This document shows positions 1 to 12,193 of a stretch of 64,000 bases of DNA, in pieces. The notes under the pieces were generated by a model that was not told the DNA's origin, made no database searches, and saw nothing but the letters and a program-made list of their open reading frames with translations. Source of the stretch: Desulfobacterales bacterium (GTDB lineage: Bacteria > Desulfobacterota > Desulfobulbia > Desulfobulbales > JAGXFP01). The position numbers and the translations under genes were made by a program. The stretch covers positions 18,660 through 82,659 of the forward strand of contig JAGXFP010000029.1 in NCBI GenBank assembly GCA_024637225.1, in the 5' to 3' direction. Numbering within the stretch: position 1 is the first letter of the stretch; each line of letters begins with the position of its first letter.

Positions 1-494
1 CCAGCGGCGCCGCCCAGGAGAATGCCGCGGCCGCCGCTCTCTTTTTCGAGAAAATGCGCCCCGGCCTGGGTGGCGAGGCGGCCGGCTACCTCGCTCATCG
101 GGGCGAGTAGCGGCAAACTGCCGTCCGCCTCCTCCACCGTCTCGTAGGCGACGGCGGTTACTTCGTTCGCGACCAGGGTCCCGGTCAGTTCCGGCAGAGG
201 AGCGAGATGGAGATAGGTGAAAAGCAGCAGATCTTTCCGCAGATAGCGGTACTCGGCGGGCATGGGCTCCTTGACCTTGACAATCATTCCGGCTTCTCGC
301 CACAACCGCTCCGGCCCAGCCAAAATCTCGGCCCCAGCCCGGCGGAATTCATCATCCCCGATGCCGCTGCCCAGACCGGCGTCCTGCTCGATCAAGACCC
401 GATGCCCGGCCCCGACAAGCTCAGCCGCGCCGGCCGGGGTCAGCGCCACCCGGTTCTCCTGCTCCTTTACCTCTTTTGGCACCCCGATAATCAT
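1..494 (-). CDS. ald: Alanine dehydrogenase, N-terminal part (runs off the window start)
   Basis: Reverse complement from ATG at 494 reads [57 protein letters not shown]..., typical of alanine dehydrogenase. Confidence 0.85.
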   Translation of the reverse strand, partial: MIIGVPKEVKEQENRVALTPAGAAELVGAGHRVLIEQDAGLGSGIGDDEFRRAGAEILAGPERLWREAGMIVKVKEPMPAEYRYLRKDLLLFTYLHLAPLPELTGTLVANEVTAVAYETVEEADGSLPLLAPMSEVAGRLATQAGAHFLEKESGGRGILLGGAA

Positions 495-535
495 CGATTC
501 CTTCCTGGCTGCGTTCCAAAAAAAGTTTTCCGCCT

Positions 536-702
536 TAAGTACCCCGTACCCCCTGAACTATCGCACCTTGCTCGTTATTTTACGTGCCAACCGCGTTACA
601 GCTTCCGTTACAGAGCGCTGCTATGCGCCAGAAGCCGCGCCTTGTCGGCCCGCAAAATACCTTCGCAATCTTGCGAAACTTTATGGTTTACGGGGTACTA
701 AT
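536..702. repeat. MITE-like palindromic element, family A copy 1 (inverted)
   Basis: aagtaccccgtaccccctgaactatcgca...tgcgaaactttatggtttacggggtactaa; translated similarity MPTALQLPLQSAAMRQKPRLVGPQNTFAILRNFMVY versus MPTALRLPLQSVAMRGKPRLAGPQNPFAISRNFMVY. Confidence 0.88.
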
Positions 703-1498
703 TCTCCAGCAACTGCAAAGCATTAAGGCGAAGAATTCTCTCCTCAAGCTCCGCTCCCAGCTCCAGGGCCCGGAACTGCTCCAGCACCTCTTCCTGGCAG
801 ATCCACGGTGAATCGGTTCCAAACAGGAGCCGGTCGGCGGGATGGGCCAGGATCATCCGGCGCGCCTTTTCCTTGACCAGATATTGAAGCGAATAGGAAA
901 TATCCAGGTAGAGCGGCCGGCCGATCAGCAGCTCTTCAACCTCGTCCCACATCTCCCAGGCCCCGAGGTGGGTGGCGACCAGCTTCAGATCCGGAAATTT
1001 CTCGATAACCCGGACGATCCGGGGGGGATCGCAGATCCGCTCGCGGGGGAAGCCGATATCGAAGCCGGTATGCATCACCAGAACCAGACCGGCCTCGCTG
1101 ATCCGCTCGTAAAGGGGAAACATCCGTTCCTCGTCAAGGACGAAATCCTGGTAATAGGGGTGCATCTTGATCCCCTTGAATCCCTCGGCCCGGATCCGTT
1201 CGATGTTGGGCAGGGCCTCCGGATTATCGGGATGGAAGGAGGGAAAGGGGATAATCCGCTCGGAGCGGATCTCCTTCGACCAGGTCAGGATCGCCTCGAA
1301 CTGCCCCGGCCTGGTGGCTATCGAACAGAGTACCGCTTTTTCGATCGCAACCCGGTCCATGGCACCGAGCAGCGAATCGAGTCGGCCGTCCAGGCAGGGG
1401 GTGATGCCGCCTGCCGCGGCCAGGGCAGGCACTGCCCCGGCCGCGACCTTATCGGGAAAGGCATGGGCATGAAAGTCTATAATTCCGGTCATCGGCAC
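698..1498 (-). CDS. Amidohydrolase family (TIM-barrel metal-dependent hydrolase)
   Basis: 266 aa; N-terminal DFHAHAFPD, MHPYYQDF, HTGFD and GTDSPW motifs of amidohydrolase_2. Confidence 0.85.
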   Translation of the reverse strand: MPMTGIIDFHAHAFPDKVAAGAVPALAAAGGITPCLDGRLDSLLGAMDRVAIEKAVLCSIATRPGQFEAILTWSKEIRSERIIPFPSFHPDNPEALPNIERIRAEGFKGIKMHPYYQDFVLDEERMFPLYERISEAGLVLVMHTGFDIGFPRERICDPPRIVRVIEKFPDLKLVATHLGAWEMWDEVEELLIGRPLYLDISYSLQYLVKEKARRMILAHPADRLLFGTDSPWICQEEVLEQFRALELGAELEERILRLNALQLLEN

Positions 1499-1752
1499 GC
1501 ACTCCCTGGGTAATTATCATGAACCTGCAACCGTAAACGGCTTCCAGAAGATATCTTATCTTTATCTACCAACTTCTCCCGCCAATGCAAGCGGGAGATT
1601 AAGTCCGGGCCGATTCTCCTTGACACCGCTTAACCATACTTATTAAAAACATTAGATATATTACGGTGCCATTCCCGAAAACGATAATCGCCTGCGTGGA
1701 ATTCATAACCGTTCAACGGGGTGGCCGCCTAAGTACCCAAAACTGCCGGACT

Positions 1753-1860
1753 GTAACCGTTCAGCAGTGGTGCAGGTTTGGACAAGCGGACCGGCGCCGC
1801 GTACCTCGTGTACGTAAGCCGGGCCGATCATCCGAAGATGTGGTGCTGCTGAACGGTTAC
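1753..1860. repeat. Palindromic dispersed element, family C copy 1
   Basis: 15-bp terminal inverted repeats GTAACCGTTCAGCAG / CTGCTGAACGGTTAC; related copies at 36001 (inverted) and 11556 (partial). Confidence 0.85.
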
Positions 1861-1893
1861 TCGAATTCAACCTGAAATCCCAGCGAGGTCACC

Positions 1894-3237
1894 ATGAGCA
1901 AACAAATCATCCTGCCTTATGAAGATAGAGTCACCCAGTGGTACAACGTCCTGCCGGATATCCCCAACGGACTTCAGCCGCCCCTCGACCCGGAGGACAA
2001 CCAGCCGATCGCTCCCGAGAAACTGGGCGCCATCTTCCCTCCCGATCTGCTCGAACAGGAAATGAGCTCCGAGCGCTGGATCGATATCCCCGAAGAGGTC
2101 CAGGATATTTTCGCGATCTGGCGGCCGTCGCCCCTGGTCCGCGCCACTTTTCTGGAAAAGGCCTTGGGCACCAAGGCCAAGATCTACTTCAAGCACGAAG
2201 GAGTCTCGCCCTCGGGAAGCCACAAGACCAACAGCAGCGTGCCCCAGGCCTATTACAATAAAAAAGCCGGAATCAAGAACCTCGCCACCGAGACCGGCGC
2301 CGGCCAGTGGGGTACGGCCCTCTCTTTTGCCACCCAGAAGTTCGGCCTGAGCTGCATGGTTTACATGGTCAAGGTCTCCTTCGACCAGAAGCCCTACCGA
2401 AAGGCGATGATGCATGCCTTCGGGGCAGAAGTGGTCGCCAGTCCCAGCCACCTGACCCCGACCGGCCAGACCATCCTCGCCCAGGATCCCGACTCGCCGG
2501 GCTCCCTCGGTATCGCCATCAGCGAGGCCTTGGAACACGCGGTCTCCCACGACTCGACCAATTACGCCCTGGGCTCGGTCCTGAACCATGTCTGCCTGCA
2601 TCAGACCATCATCGGCCTGGAGGCCAAGAAACAGATGGCCATGGTCGGCGACTATCCCGACGTGGTTATCGGCTGCTGCGGCGGCGGCTCCAATTTTGCC
2701 GGCATCGCCAATCCCTGGCTGCCCGACAAGCTGGAAGGCAAAAAAATCCGTCTGCTCGGGGTCGAACCCGCCTCCTGCCCGTCGATGACTAAAGGGGTTT
2801 ATGCCTACGACTTCGGCGATCTTTCCAAGCGAACCCCGATGATGCAGATGTACACCCTGGGCCACGACTTCATCCCGCCCGGCATCCACGCCGGCGGTCT
2901 GCGCTACCACGGCATGTCGCCGATCGTCAGTGCCCTCTACCGGGAGAAACTGATCGAGGTCCATGCCCTGCACCAGATGGAATGCTTCGAGGCGGGCATC
3001 CTCTTCGCCAAGACCGAGGGGATCATCCCGGCTCCGGAAACATGCCATGCGATCCGGGCCGCGATCATCGAGGCCACCCGGGATCCGAACGACCCGAAGA
3101 CCATTCTCTTCAACCTCTCCGGCCACGGACTGCTCGATCTGGCCAGCTATGAGCAGTATCATGCCGGCGAGCTGAGCAACTACGAATATCCGGCCGAAGC
3201 AATCGCCGAGGCGACCCGGCACCTGCCGAAGGTCTGA
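1894..3237 (+). CDS. trpB: TrpB-like PLP-dependent enzyme (TrpB2-type tryptophan synthase beta chain)
   Basis: 447 aa; HEGVSPSGSHKTNSS, ETGAGQWGTALSFA, GCCGGGSNFAG motifs; long N-terminus of the TrpB2 type. Confidence 0.9.
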   Translation: MSKQIILPYEDRVTQWYNVLPDIPNGLQPPLDPEDNQPIAPEKLGAIFPPDLLEQEMSSERWIDIPEEVQDIFAIWRPSPLVRATFLEKALGTKAKIYFKHEGVSPSGSHKTNSSVPQAYYNKKAGIKNLATETGAGQWGTALSFATQKFGLSCMVYMVKVSFDQKPYRKAMMHAFGAEVVASPSHLTPTGQTILAQDPDSPGSLGIAISEALEHAVSHDSTNYALGSVLNHVCLHQTIIGLEAKKQMAMVGDYPDVVIGCCGGGSNFAGIANPWLPDKLEGKKIRLLGVEPASCPSMTKGVYAYDFGDLSKRTPMMQMYTLGHDFIPPGIHAGGLRYHGMSPIVSALYREKLIEVHALHQMECFEAGILFAKTEGIIPAPETCHAIRAAIIEATRDPNDPKTILFNLSGHGLLDLASYEQYHAGELSNYEYPAEAIAEATRHLPKV

Positions 3238-3531
3238 TCGGGGTAAGCGATTACAGGGCGCCGAATCTGCTGTGTTATCGGCCTGCTCATGTACACCAGT
3301 ACACATCGCAGGGTGATACCTTGCCTCTCCGGCACCTTGCAATCGCTTACCAGATGGGAGATGATCAATCCTGGGTGGCTTATTCCGTGATCGGTTACTG
3401 CTCGGGAGCCTGGGAAAGCCGCAAAACTCTTCCTTCGACAGGCTCAGGATGAGCGGGATAACTTACAGGCTCAGGGTGAATCAAATCTATAAGTCACTCC
3501 GTTCACCCCAGGCCTCTCAAAAATCAAGTCA

Positions 3532-3618
3532 TTGCGAGCGCAGCGAAGCAATCTAGAAGCAATTAACTAGTTGGAAATAGTTGATTGCTTCGTCGCTTCG
3601 CTCCTCGCAATGACGGAG
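3532..3618. repeat. CATTGCGAG-type palindromic repeat
   Basis: cattgcgagcgcagcgaagcaatct...gattgcttcgtcgcttcgctcctcgcaatgacg; second copy at 32837. Confidence 0.8.
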
Positions 3619-3671
3619 CAAATCAGTTTTCGCGACGCCGTCAATTTTGACAAGCTCGCAAAAGTCATAAA

Positions 3672-3842
3672 TGGGATGGCTAAGCATGCAATACCCCTTG
3701 CGGGTGAAAATCATCAAATCCAAGGCGTGCGAATTTCTAGGAATGATGCGTACTTTTAGTACGCTTCAATGACGAGACAATTTGCAGCAACGTGGGAGCT
3801 GGCGATTTATGCCCTTCAGGGTGCTTTTTGCGACGCCATCAC
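3672..3842. repeat. GATGGCGTCGCAAAAA family D copy
   Basis: gggatggctaagca...aatttgcagcaacg...tttttgcgacgccatca, reverse orientation of the copy at 53767. Confidence 0.7.
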
Positions 3843-3859
3843 TATCCGAGTAACAAAAA

Positions 3860-4588
3860 ATGGCGGTTACGCTGACCATCCATGACGATCTGCCCCGCTT
3901 CCTGGCCAAGCCGCTAAGGGGCAAGGCCATTCCGCCGATCAGACTGGAGCGCCGGACCTCGATCAAGGATTTTCTGGAGGCACTCGGAATCCCCCATCCC
4001 GAAATCCACCGGCTGCTGGTCAACGGCCGAGAACAGGACTTCGCCTGCCCGGTCGGCCCGGATGACCGGATCGAGGTTTTCGGGCTTCCTCTGCCGACCG
4101 ACCCCACCCTGCCGACCCGTTTGCGGCCCGCCCTGCCCGCTCTCCGTTTCGCGGTGGATGCCAATGTCGGCAAGCTCGCCGGACTTCTGCGGATGACCGG
4201 CTTCGACACCTTTTTCGAGCCCACCATGAACGACGAGGCCCTGGCCGAAATCTCCCGGCGTGAGCGGAGAATTCTTTTAACCCGCGACCACACCTTCCTG
4301 AAAAGGAAAAAAGTGGTCCACGGCCGCCTGGTCCGTCACCACAAACCAAGCGAGCAGCTCCGGGAAGTCATCGAACTCTACGGCCTCCGGGACCGGATTG
4401 AGCCGTTCAGCCGCTGCCTCCGCTGCAATGATCGGCTGCGGAAGGTTACCAAGGAAGAGATCATCGACCGCCTCCTGCCGCTGACCATCAAATATTACGA
4501 CGATTTCAGGATCTGCCCCCGCTGCGCCCGCTTATACTGGCCTGGCTCCCATCGGGAGCGGATGCTGAAAATCATCAAGGAGCTCTGA
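3860..4588 (+). CDS. Mut7-C RNase domain protein with N-terminal ubiquitin-like domain
   Basis: 242 aa; FAVDANVGKLAGLLRMTGFDT...ILLTRDHTFLKRK...CLRCNDRL...CPRCARLYWPGSH typical of Mut7-C. Confidence 0.85.
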   Translation: MAVTLTIHDDLPRFLAKPLRGKAIPPIRLERRTSIKDFLEALGIPHPEIHRLLVNGREQDFACPVGPDDRIEVFGLPLPTDPTLPTRLRPALPALRFAVDANVGKLAGLLRMTGFDTFFEPTMNDEALAEISRRERRILLTRDHTFLKRKKVVHGRLVRHHKPSEQLREVIELYGLRDRIEPFSRCLRCNDRLRKVTKEEIIDRLLPLTIKYYDDFRICPRCARLYWPGSHRERMLKIIKEL

Positions 4589-5503
4589 ATGGTTGGGGAA
4601 ATCGGTATCGACATCGATCGGCAAAAATGCACCGGCTGCGGTCTCTGCGTCGAGGTCTGCCCCGACCGGACCATCAGCCTTGAGGATGGCCGGGCCGCGG
4701 TAACCGGCGAGCGCTGCATGGAGTGCGGCCACTGCCTTGCGGTCTGCCCGGCCGAAGCCGTCGCGGCGCGGACCATCGCCCTGGAGAGTCTTCGCTTCAA
4801 TAGCTTTGAGGTCGAAAACCGCTGGCTCAAGTGGGGCGATGCCGATCCGGCGGAGCTGGTAAGACTGATGGCCTCCCGCCGCTCCTGCCGCAACTATCTG
4901 GACCGGCCGGTAAGCCGGGATCTCCTGGAAGACCTGGTCAGGATCGGCACCACCGCCCCGTCGGGGACCAACAGCCAGAAATGGACCTTCACCATCCTTG
5001 AGCGCCGCAACCAGGTTGAAAAATTCGGCGACCGGGTCGGGCTCTTCTTTCGCAAGCTCAACAAAATGGCGGCCAACCCGCTTTACCGGCTCCTGTCGCG
5101 TCTTACCGGCAAGGGCGAGCTGGATAACTACTATCGCCGCTATTACGATTCGGTCAGCAAAGCTCTCGATCTACGGGAGAAGGAAGGGCGCGATCTCCTC
5201 TTTCACGGGGCACCGGCGGTAATCGTTATCGGCAGCGCCGAAGGGGCCAGCTGCGGGGTCGAGGACGCCCTCCTGGCCAGCCAGAACATCCTGCTCGGCG
5301 CCCACGCCATTGGTCTGGGTACCTGCCTGATCGGCTTCGCGGTCTCGGCAATCAAGCATGACCCGGCTATCAAGGAGATCCTGGCCATCCCCCGCCGGGA
5401 AGGGGTCCATGCCGTTATCGCCCTGGGTTATCCGGCTGAACACTATCAGCGCCTGACCGGCCGCCGCCCCCCGCGGATCCGTTTTCCGGAGCCGGGCGAA
5501 TAA
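4589..5503 (+). CDS. Nitroreductase family protein with N-terminal 2x[4Fe-4S] ferredoxin domain
   Basis: CTGCGLCVEVCP and CMECGHCLAVCP followed by SRRSCRNYLDRPV...TAPSGTNSQKW. Confidence 0.9.
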   Translation: MVGEIGIDIDRQKCTGCGLCVEVCPDRTISLEDGRAAVTGERCMECGHCLAVCPAEAVAARTIALESLRFNSFEVENRWLKWGDADPAELVRLMASRRSCRNYLDRPVSRDLLEDLVRIGTTAPSGTNSQKWTFTILERRNQVEKFGDRVGLFFRKLNKMAANPLYRLLSRLTGKGELDNYYRRYYDSVSKALDLREKEGRDLLFHGAPAVIVIGSAEGASCGVEDALLASQNILLGAHAIGLGTCLIGFAVSAIKHDPAIKEILAIPRREGVHAVIALGYPAEHYQRLTGRRPPRIRFPEPGE

Positions 5504-5565
5504 GGCCGGGGGCGAACCCCTTCGTATTAAGAAAGGATATAGGGGCTGGAAAGAGGTTACAGAGG

Positions 5566-6402
5566 TTATCCATGGACCGACCCCAGGCTGAGATCCCCGG
5601 ACAACACCTCATGGATCTTCCCCTCGGCGTCCTTGATCAGCAGCTGACCGCTGTCGTCCGGCCCCAGCGACACTCCCCGCACGACCCTTCCGTTCAGGGT
5701 CAGCCAGGCCAGCTCCCGGCCCAGGCTAAGATCCCGCTTGCGCCAATCATCGAGGATGCCCTTGAAGCCGGAGCGCTCGAATCGGCGGACCTGCCCTTGC
5801 AGCTCGGTTACGATAGCGGCCAGCAGCTCACTGCGGCGATATACGCGGCCGGTTTCGATTAACAGGGAAGTGGCCCGCTCCTGCAAATCGGCGGGAAAGA
5901 CGGCCGCGCCCGCGTTGACATTCAGACCGATGCCCAGGACCACCACGGTCGGCTCGCCCTTGATATTTACGGTCTCGGCCAGAATTCCGCCCAGCTTCCG
6001 GCCTTCCAAGAACAGATCGTTGGGCCATTTCAACATTAATGCCAGATCGGTGACCTTCTCGACCGCCAGGCAGAGCGCCAATCCGGCCGCCAGGGTGATC
6101 TTCGACAAATCCTCCGGCGGCAGAGCGGGCCGCATGATCATCGAAAAATAAAGGCCGCTGCCGGCCGGGGAGTGCCAGCTTCTGCCGAGCCGGCCGCGGC
6201 CCCCCGTCTGGCTTTCGGCCGCCACCACCGTATCGGTCGGCGCGCCGATCTTCGCCATGTCGATGGCGACCTGATTGGTCGAGCCGGTCCTCTCCAGATA
6301 GCGCACCGGAAAACCGGCCAAAGCGCCCTGCTCGATCATCTTCCGCCAGCCTTCATCAATGATCACGACTGGTCCTCGCCTGCTCTGAAGGGGTCGGCCC
6401 AT
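5566..6402 (-). CDS. birA: Biotin--[acetyl-CoA-carboxylase] ligase (start codon uncertain; internal starts plausible)
   Basis: TGGRGRLGRSWHSPAGSGLYFSMIMRP and KWPNDLFLEGRKLGGILAE motifs. Confidence 0.88.
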   Translation of the reverse strand: MGRPLQSRRGPVVIIDEGWRKMIEQGALAGFPVRYLERTGSTNQVAIDMAKIGAPTDTVVAAESQTGGRGRLGRSWHSPAGSGLYFSMIMRPALPPEDLSKITLAAGLALCLAVEKVTDLALMLKWPNDLFLEGRKLGGILAETVNIKGEPTVVVLGIGLNVNAGAAVFPADLQERATSLLIETGRVYRRSELLAAIVTELQGQVRRFERSGFKGILDDWRKRDLSLGRELAWLTLNGRVVRGVSLGPDDSGQLLIKDAEGKIHEVLSGDLSLGSVHG

Positions 6403-7145
6403 CCCTTGGAGAGATAGTCGAGGGCGCCGTAATTGGTCCGGTCAAGATGGAGGGGGGTGATCGAGATATAACCGTCCTTGACCGCCTGGGCATCGGTATC
6501 CTCCCCCTTGTCCCAGACCGGTATGCCGCCGCCGATCCAGAAATGTTCCCGCCCCCAGGGATCACGGGTCTCCATGATGGCGCCTTCATACTTGCGGCGG
6601 CCCTGCCTGGTAAACTTGATCCCGGCAATCTCGGCAATCGAGCCTTCCGGCACGTTGACATTGAGCAGGGTATCCGGAGGCAGCCCCTGGCCGAGGATCA
6701 TCCCGGCCAGCTGGCCGGCAAAGCGGGCGGCCGATCCGTAATCGCAGGGCTCCTCGCAGGCCAAAGAAACGGCAAAAGAGGGGATGCCCAGCATGGTCCC
6801 CTCGATGGCGGCGGAAACCGTCCCGGAGTAACTGACATCATCGCAGAGGTTGGGGCCGGGATTAATTCCGGAAACAACCAGTTTCGGGGTTTCGCCGAGG
6901 ATCTTGCCCACCGCCAGGATCACGCAGTCGGTCGGGGTGCCGTCCGTCGAATAGCGGCCGACGCTCAGTTTTTTGACCCGCAGGGGCCGCTGCATGGTAA
7001 GGGAATGGCTGGCCGCGCTCTTGTCCCGGTCCGGAGCGACCACCACCACCCGGCCGACCCGGTCCAGCTCCTCGGCCAGGGCCTGCAGGCCCGGGGCAAA
7101 AATCCCATCATCATTGGTGACCAGAATCAAAGGCCCGTCTGTCAT
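6363..7145 (-). CDS. surE: 5'/3'-nucleotidase SurE
   Basis: ILVTNDDGIFAPGLQAL...APDRDKSAASHSLT...SGINPGPNL...YSGTVSAAIEG. Confidence 0.95.
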   Translation of the reverse strand: MTDGPLILVTNDDGIFAPGLQALAEELDRVGRVVVVAPDRDKSAASHSLTMQRPLRVKKLSVGRYSTDGTPTDCVILAVGKILGETPKLVVSGINPGPNLCDDVSYSGTVSAAIEGTMLGIPSFAVSLACEEPCDYGSAARFAGQLAGMILGQGLPPDTLLNVNVPEGSIAEIAGIKFTRQGRRKYEGAIMETRDPWGREHFWIGGGIPVWDKGEDTDAQAVKDGYISITPLHLDRTNYGALDYLSKGWADPFRAGEDQS

Positions 7146-7157
7146 TTCTATCTCTCC

Positions 7158-7425
7158 TTTGAAAGGGGTAAGGACAGTGAGGGTTTAGGGGTGAAGAGTG
7201 AAGAAAACCTGACTTCCCCGACCTGCTTTGCCATGGGGCCTGGATAATATGAATCGGCCTTTCCATGGATTCTTTTGCACCCCTAGCTGTCCTTACCCCT
7301 CACCCCTCACCCCTCACCATTTTACTTTACCATTGAAGCTTGCGGCTTTTAACTTGCAGCTTACCCTCACTCCTCACTCCTCACCGTCCTTTTCCCCTCA
7401 CCGTCCTTGAATCTCACCTGTAATC
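7158..7425. repeat. Intergenic heptamer-type repeat island A
   Basis: cccctcacccctcacccctcacc, cctcactcctcactcctcacc runs plus aaaacctgacttccccgacctgctttgcca core. Confidence 0.7.
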
Positions 7426-7608
7426 CTTCTTATTTACTAAATTTTCAGCTATATTAAAGCCATAAACTTTTCCGTGATTCGACAAGCCCAGCACGAACGT
7501 TAAATCAATATGTTACGCCTCTCATCCTGAGCATGTTCAAGGAAGGGCTATCGACTTTTTACGAGTTTATCACAAATAACCTGAACTACAACCAAAGGAG
7601 AAATTATC

Positions 7609-9824
<2,216 letters not shown>

Positions 9825-9830
9825 TATATT

Positions 9831-9979
9831 TAGTATCTGTCCAGAAATGGTCTTTTTGCCCGATAACTTCGTCGCTACGGAGTCGGAAAGTGCTCACGTA
9901 CCCAAAATTACGCTGCGCTTTTCCGACATCCTTGCTTCTCGTTCTCGGACAAAAATCCTCATTCCTGGACAGACACTAG
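9831..9979. repeat. MITE-like palindromic element, family B copy 1
   Basis: TA|GTATCTGTCCAG...CTGGACAGACAC|TA termini; matches inverted copy at 53021-53166. Confidence 0.85.
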
Positions 9980-10114
9980 TTATCGTCAACCGGGAAAAGA
10001 TCCGATATAGGCTCCCCTTAAGAAGTTTTTCCCCGGGGCACAAAGGTGCAAAAACGCGCCGCTCCACGGCAACCCGCGCTTTTCATGACACCATCATCAA
10101 CATTGGGAAAAAAA

Positions 10115-10396
10115 ATGGCAGTTAAAAGAGCTAAAATCATCATCCGCGGTAAAGTCCAAGGCGTTTATTTCCGCGATTACACCAAATCGGAAGCCTTGAA
10201 ACTGGGGCTTTCCGGCTGGGTCAGAAACCTCAAGGACGGCAACTCGGTCGAAACCGTAATTGAAGGGGAGGTGGAGAACTTCAAGCAGATGATCAAGTGG
10301 CTGAAATCCGGCTCGCCCGGCGCCAGGGTCGAAGACATTGAAATCAAGGATGAGCGGCCCACGGGCGACACCGCCCCTTTCAACATCCGCTTCTGA
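10115..10396 (+). CDS. acyP: Acylphosphatase
   Basis: MAVKRAKIIIRGKVQGVYFRDYTKSEALKLGLSGWVRNLKDG... Confidence 0.92.
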   Translation: MAVKRAKIIIRGKVQGVYFRDYTKSEALKLGLSGWVRNLKDGNSVETVIEGEVENFKQMIKWLKSGSPGARVEDIEIKDERPTGDTAPFNIRF

Positions 10397-10398
10397 GT

Positions 10399-10671
10399 GT
10401 GCCAATGGAACAACCGCGGAAAAGTCGGCAGCGATTGCCCGACCACACCAAGACCGCCCGGATATCCTGTCCGATTTGCGGCAACGACGAAGAGTTTCTG
10501 GAGGTCGCCGACGGCGTGATTCTAACCAGCCATTATATCCAGAATCCGGACGGCAGCTTTACCCAGGACGACGATGAATCGGAAATCCTGGGCGAGGTCA
10601 AGCTTTTCTGCGGAGACTGCGGCGCCGACCTGACCGAATTCCATCAACACTTTCTGGACATGCTCTTTTGA
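10399..10671 (+). CDS. Small zinc-ribbon-like protein of unknown function
   Basis: 90 aa with CPICG...CGDCG pairs; co-directional with acyP. Confidence 0.65.
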   Translation: MPMEQPRKSRQRLPDHTKTARISCPICGNDEEFLEVADGVILTSHYIQNPDGSFTQDDDESEILGEVKLFCGDCGADLTEFHQHFLDMLF

Positions 10672-11456
10672 GCGGATCAGCTGAACATAGTTGCCGGGCG
10701 CCCCGGCTGATTCCCGATAACGACGCTTTGCACGCCGAATTCAACGACCTTGGCAGCGGGGATGTCTTTATCGGCCGCCTCAGGCTCAAGCCCGGTCAGG
10801 AAAACCTGGTAGTCGACCTGCTCGAACGCGGCGTGAAAATGTTTCCGGCCGCCTCGGCCCAGCTGAGCTGCCGCTCCAAGGTCTTCCAGGCGAAAATATT
10901 TCCGGAGTATATGGCGCCCTGGACCAGGACCATCCATGACCTCTACGAGCTGATGGCGGCGGTAAATGAATATCAGCGGCTCAGCCTGAAAGAAGTGGTA
11001 ACCAAAAAGGACCGGGCCAATGCCGGCATTGGCGTTAATCTCTGGCCTTCCGCCGAAGATGTCTTCAACCAGGCCTCCGGCGGCACCTTGCCCTTTCCCT
11101 TCGTCCTCCAGCCCTTTCACCCCGATTGCCGCGATATCCGGGTGATCATCATTGACGATTACCTGGAAGCCTACTGGCGGCACAATCCCGATAATTTCCG
11201 CAATAACCTCCATTACGGCGGCACCGGCGAACCCGCCACCCTTACCGGGGAACAACTTGATCTATGTCGAAAGGTCATGGCAAGGGGCAGGTATCCCTAC
11301 GCCCATCTCGACCTGATGGTTTCGCCGGCGGGGATCACCTGTCTGGCCGAAATAAATCTCAGGGGAGGAATCAGGGGCGCCGCGATCACCCCGGCTGAAT
11401 ATCGGCTCAGGATCGACGCCGTCCATCAGCGCTATCTCCGGGAACAGGGGCTGTAG
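10668..11456 (+). CDS. ATP-grasp-like protein
   Basis: 262 aa; KVFQAKIFPEYMAPWTRTIHDLYE..., RDIRVIIIDDYLEAYWRHNP..., HLDLMVSPAGITCLAEINLRGGIRG resemble ATP-grasp C-lobe. Confidence 0.55.
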   Translation: MSGSAEHSCRAPRLIPDNDALHAEFNDLGSGDVFIGRLRLKPGQENLVVDLLERGVKMFPAASAQLSCRSKVFQAKIFPEYMAPWTRTIHDLYELMAAVNEYQRLSLKEVVTKKDRANAGIGVNLWPSAEDVFNQASGGTLPFPFVLQPFHPDCRDIRVIIIDDYLEAYWRHNPDNFRNNLHYGGTGEPATLTGEQLDLCRKVMARGRYPYAHLDLMVSPAGITCLAEINLRGGIRGAAITPAEYRLRIDAVHQRYLREQGL

Positions 11457-11555
11457 GCGGCAAGAGGACCGAGGGTGGTTGTTCCGTCGAACGGGGCGGG
11501 GATTCGGTACCCGTTCACCAGGGTGATCGCCAAAGCACCCAAAACATCCGGACTG

Positions 11556-11597
11556 TAACCGTTCAGCAGTGATGCGGATTTGGACAAGCGGACGGAT
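11556..11597. repeat. Family C partial copy
   Basis: gtaaccgttcagcagtgatgcggatttggacaagcggac, with matching upstream flank from ~11511. Confidence 0.75.
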
Positions 11598-11613
11598 AAA
11601 AGGACAAAAAAAG

Positions 11614-11643
11614 AGGAAGAAGGTTTAAAAACCCTCTTCCTCG
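11614..11643 (-). terminator. Rho-independent terminator of dsrC
   Basis: gaggaaga...tcttcctc stem with T-run on the minus strand. Confidence 0.8.
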
Positions 11644-11670
11644 GTCAAGCGAACTTGCGGTGGTGATGGA

Positions 11671-11991
11671 TCAGACGCAGCCGGTAGGTTTCGGCAGTCC
11701 GGCCATTTTGCAGGCTCCTTTACCAGGTCCTGAGGGGAACAGCTCGTAGATTCTCTTCAGGGGGAAGCCGGTGGTCTTGGAAAGAATCCGGACCATCGGG
11801 GCGATCCCGTTCTTTTTGTAGTACTCCTGCAGTGTGTCGATGACTTTCTTGTGCTCATCGGTAAGATCGCCGATACCCTCGACGCTCTTTACGTAATCTA
11901 CCCAGTTGTCATCCCACTCTTCCATTCCCTTGGTCAGGAAGCCGTCTTCGTCAACGCTAAAGGTACTTCCGTTGTGCTCGATAGTAGGCAT
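11671..11991 (-). CDS. dsrC: DsrC/TusE family sulfur-carrier protein
   Basis: 106 aa with C-terminal CKMAGLPKPTGCV two-cysteine arm typical of DsrC. Confidence 0.9.
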   Translation of the reverse strand: MPTIEHNGSTFSVDEDGFLTKGMEEWDDNWVDYVKSVEGIGDLTDEHKKVIDTLQEYYKKNGIAPMVRILSKTTGFPLKRIYELFPSGPGKGACKMAGLPKPTGCV

Positions 11992-12193
11992 GGTTACCCT
12001 CCTTGTTTATTTTATAAATATTGTGACAAACTCTTTAGTCAATCCATTTTGAAAGACTACTTAATTACTATATGGGTTTTGCTTTGTCAAGAAGTCAAAC
12101 ATCATTATAGCCGGAAAAGGTTAAACTGATATATTATACCGGTAATCGCCCGGATTGATTAGTTTTTTTATTAAAAACCAAGATTCGCTCACC

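Noticed and set aside
1867-3342. 491-aa minus-strand ORF opposite trpB2
   Set aside because: Antisense shadow ORF; the sense strand encodes an unambiguous enzyme.
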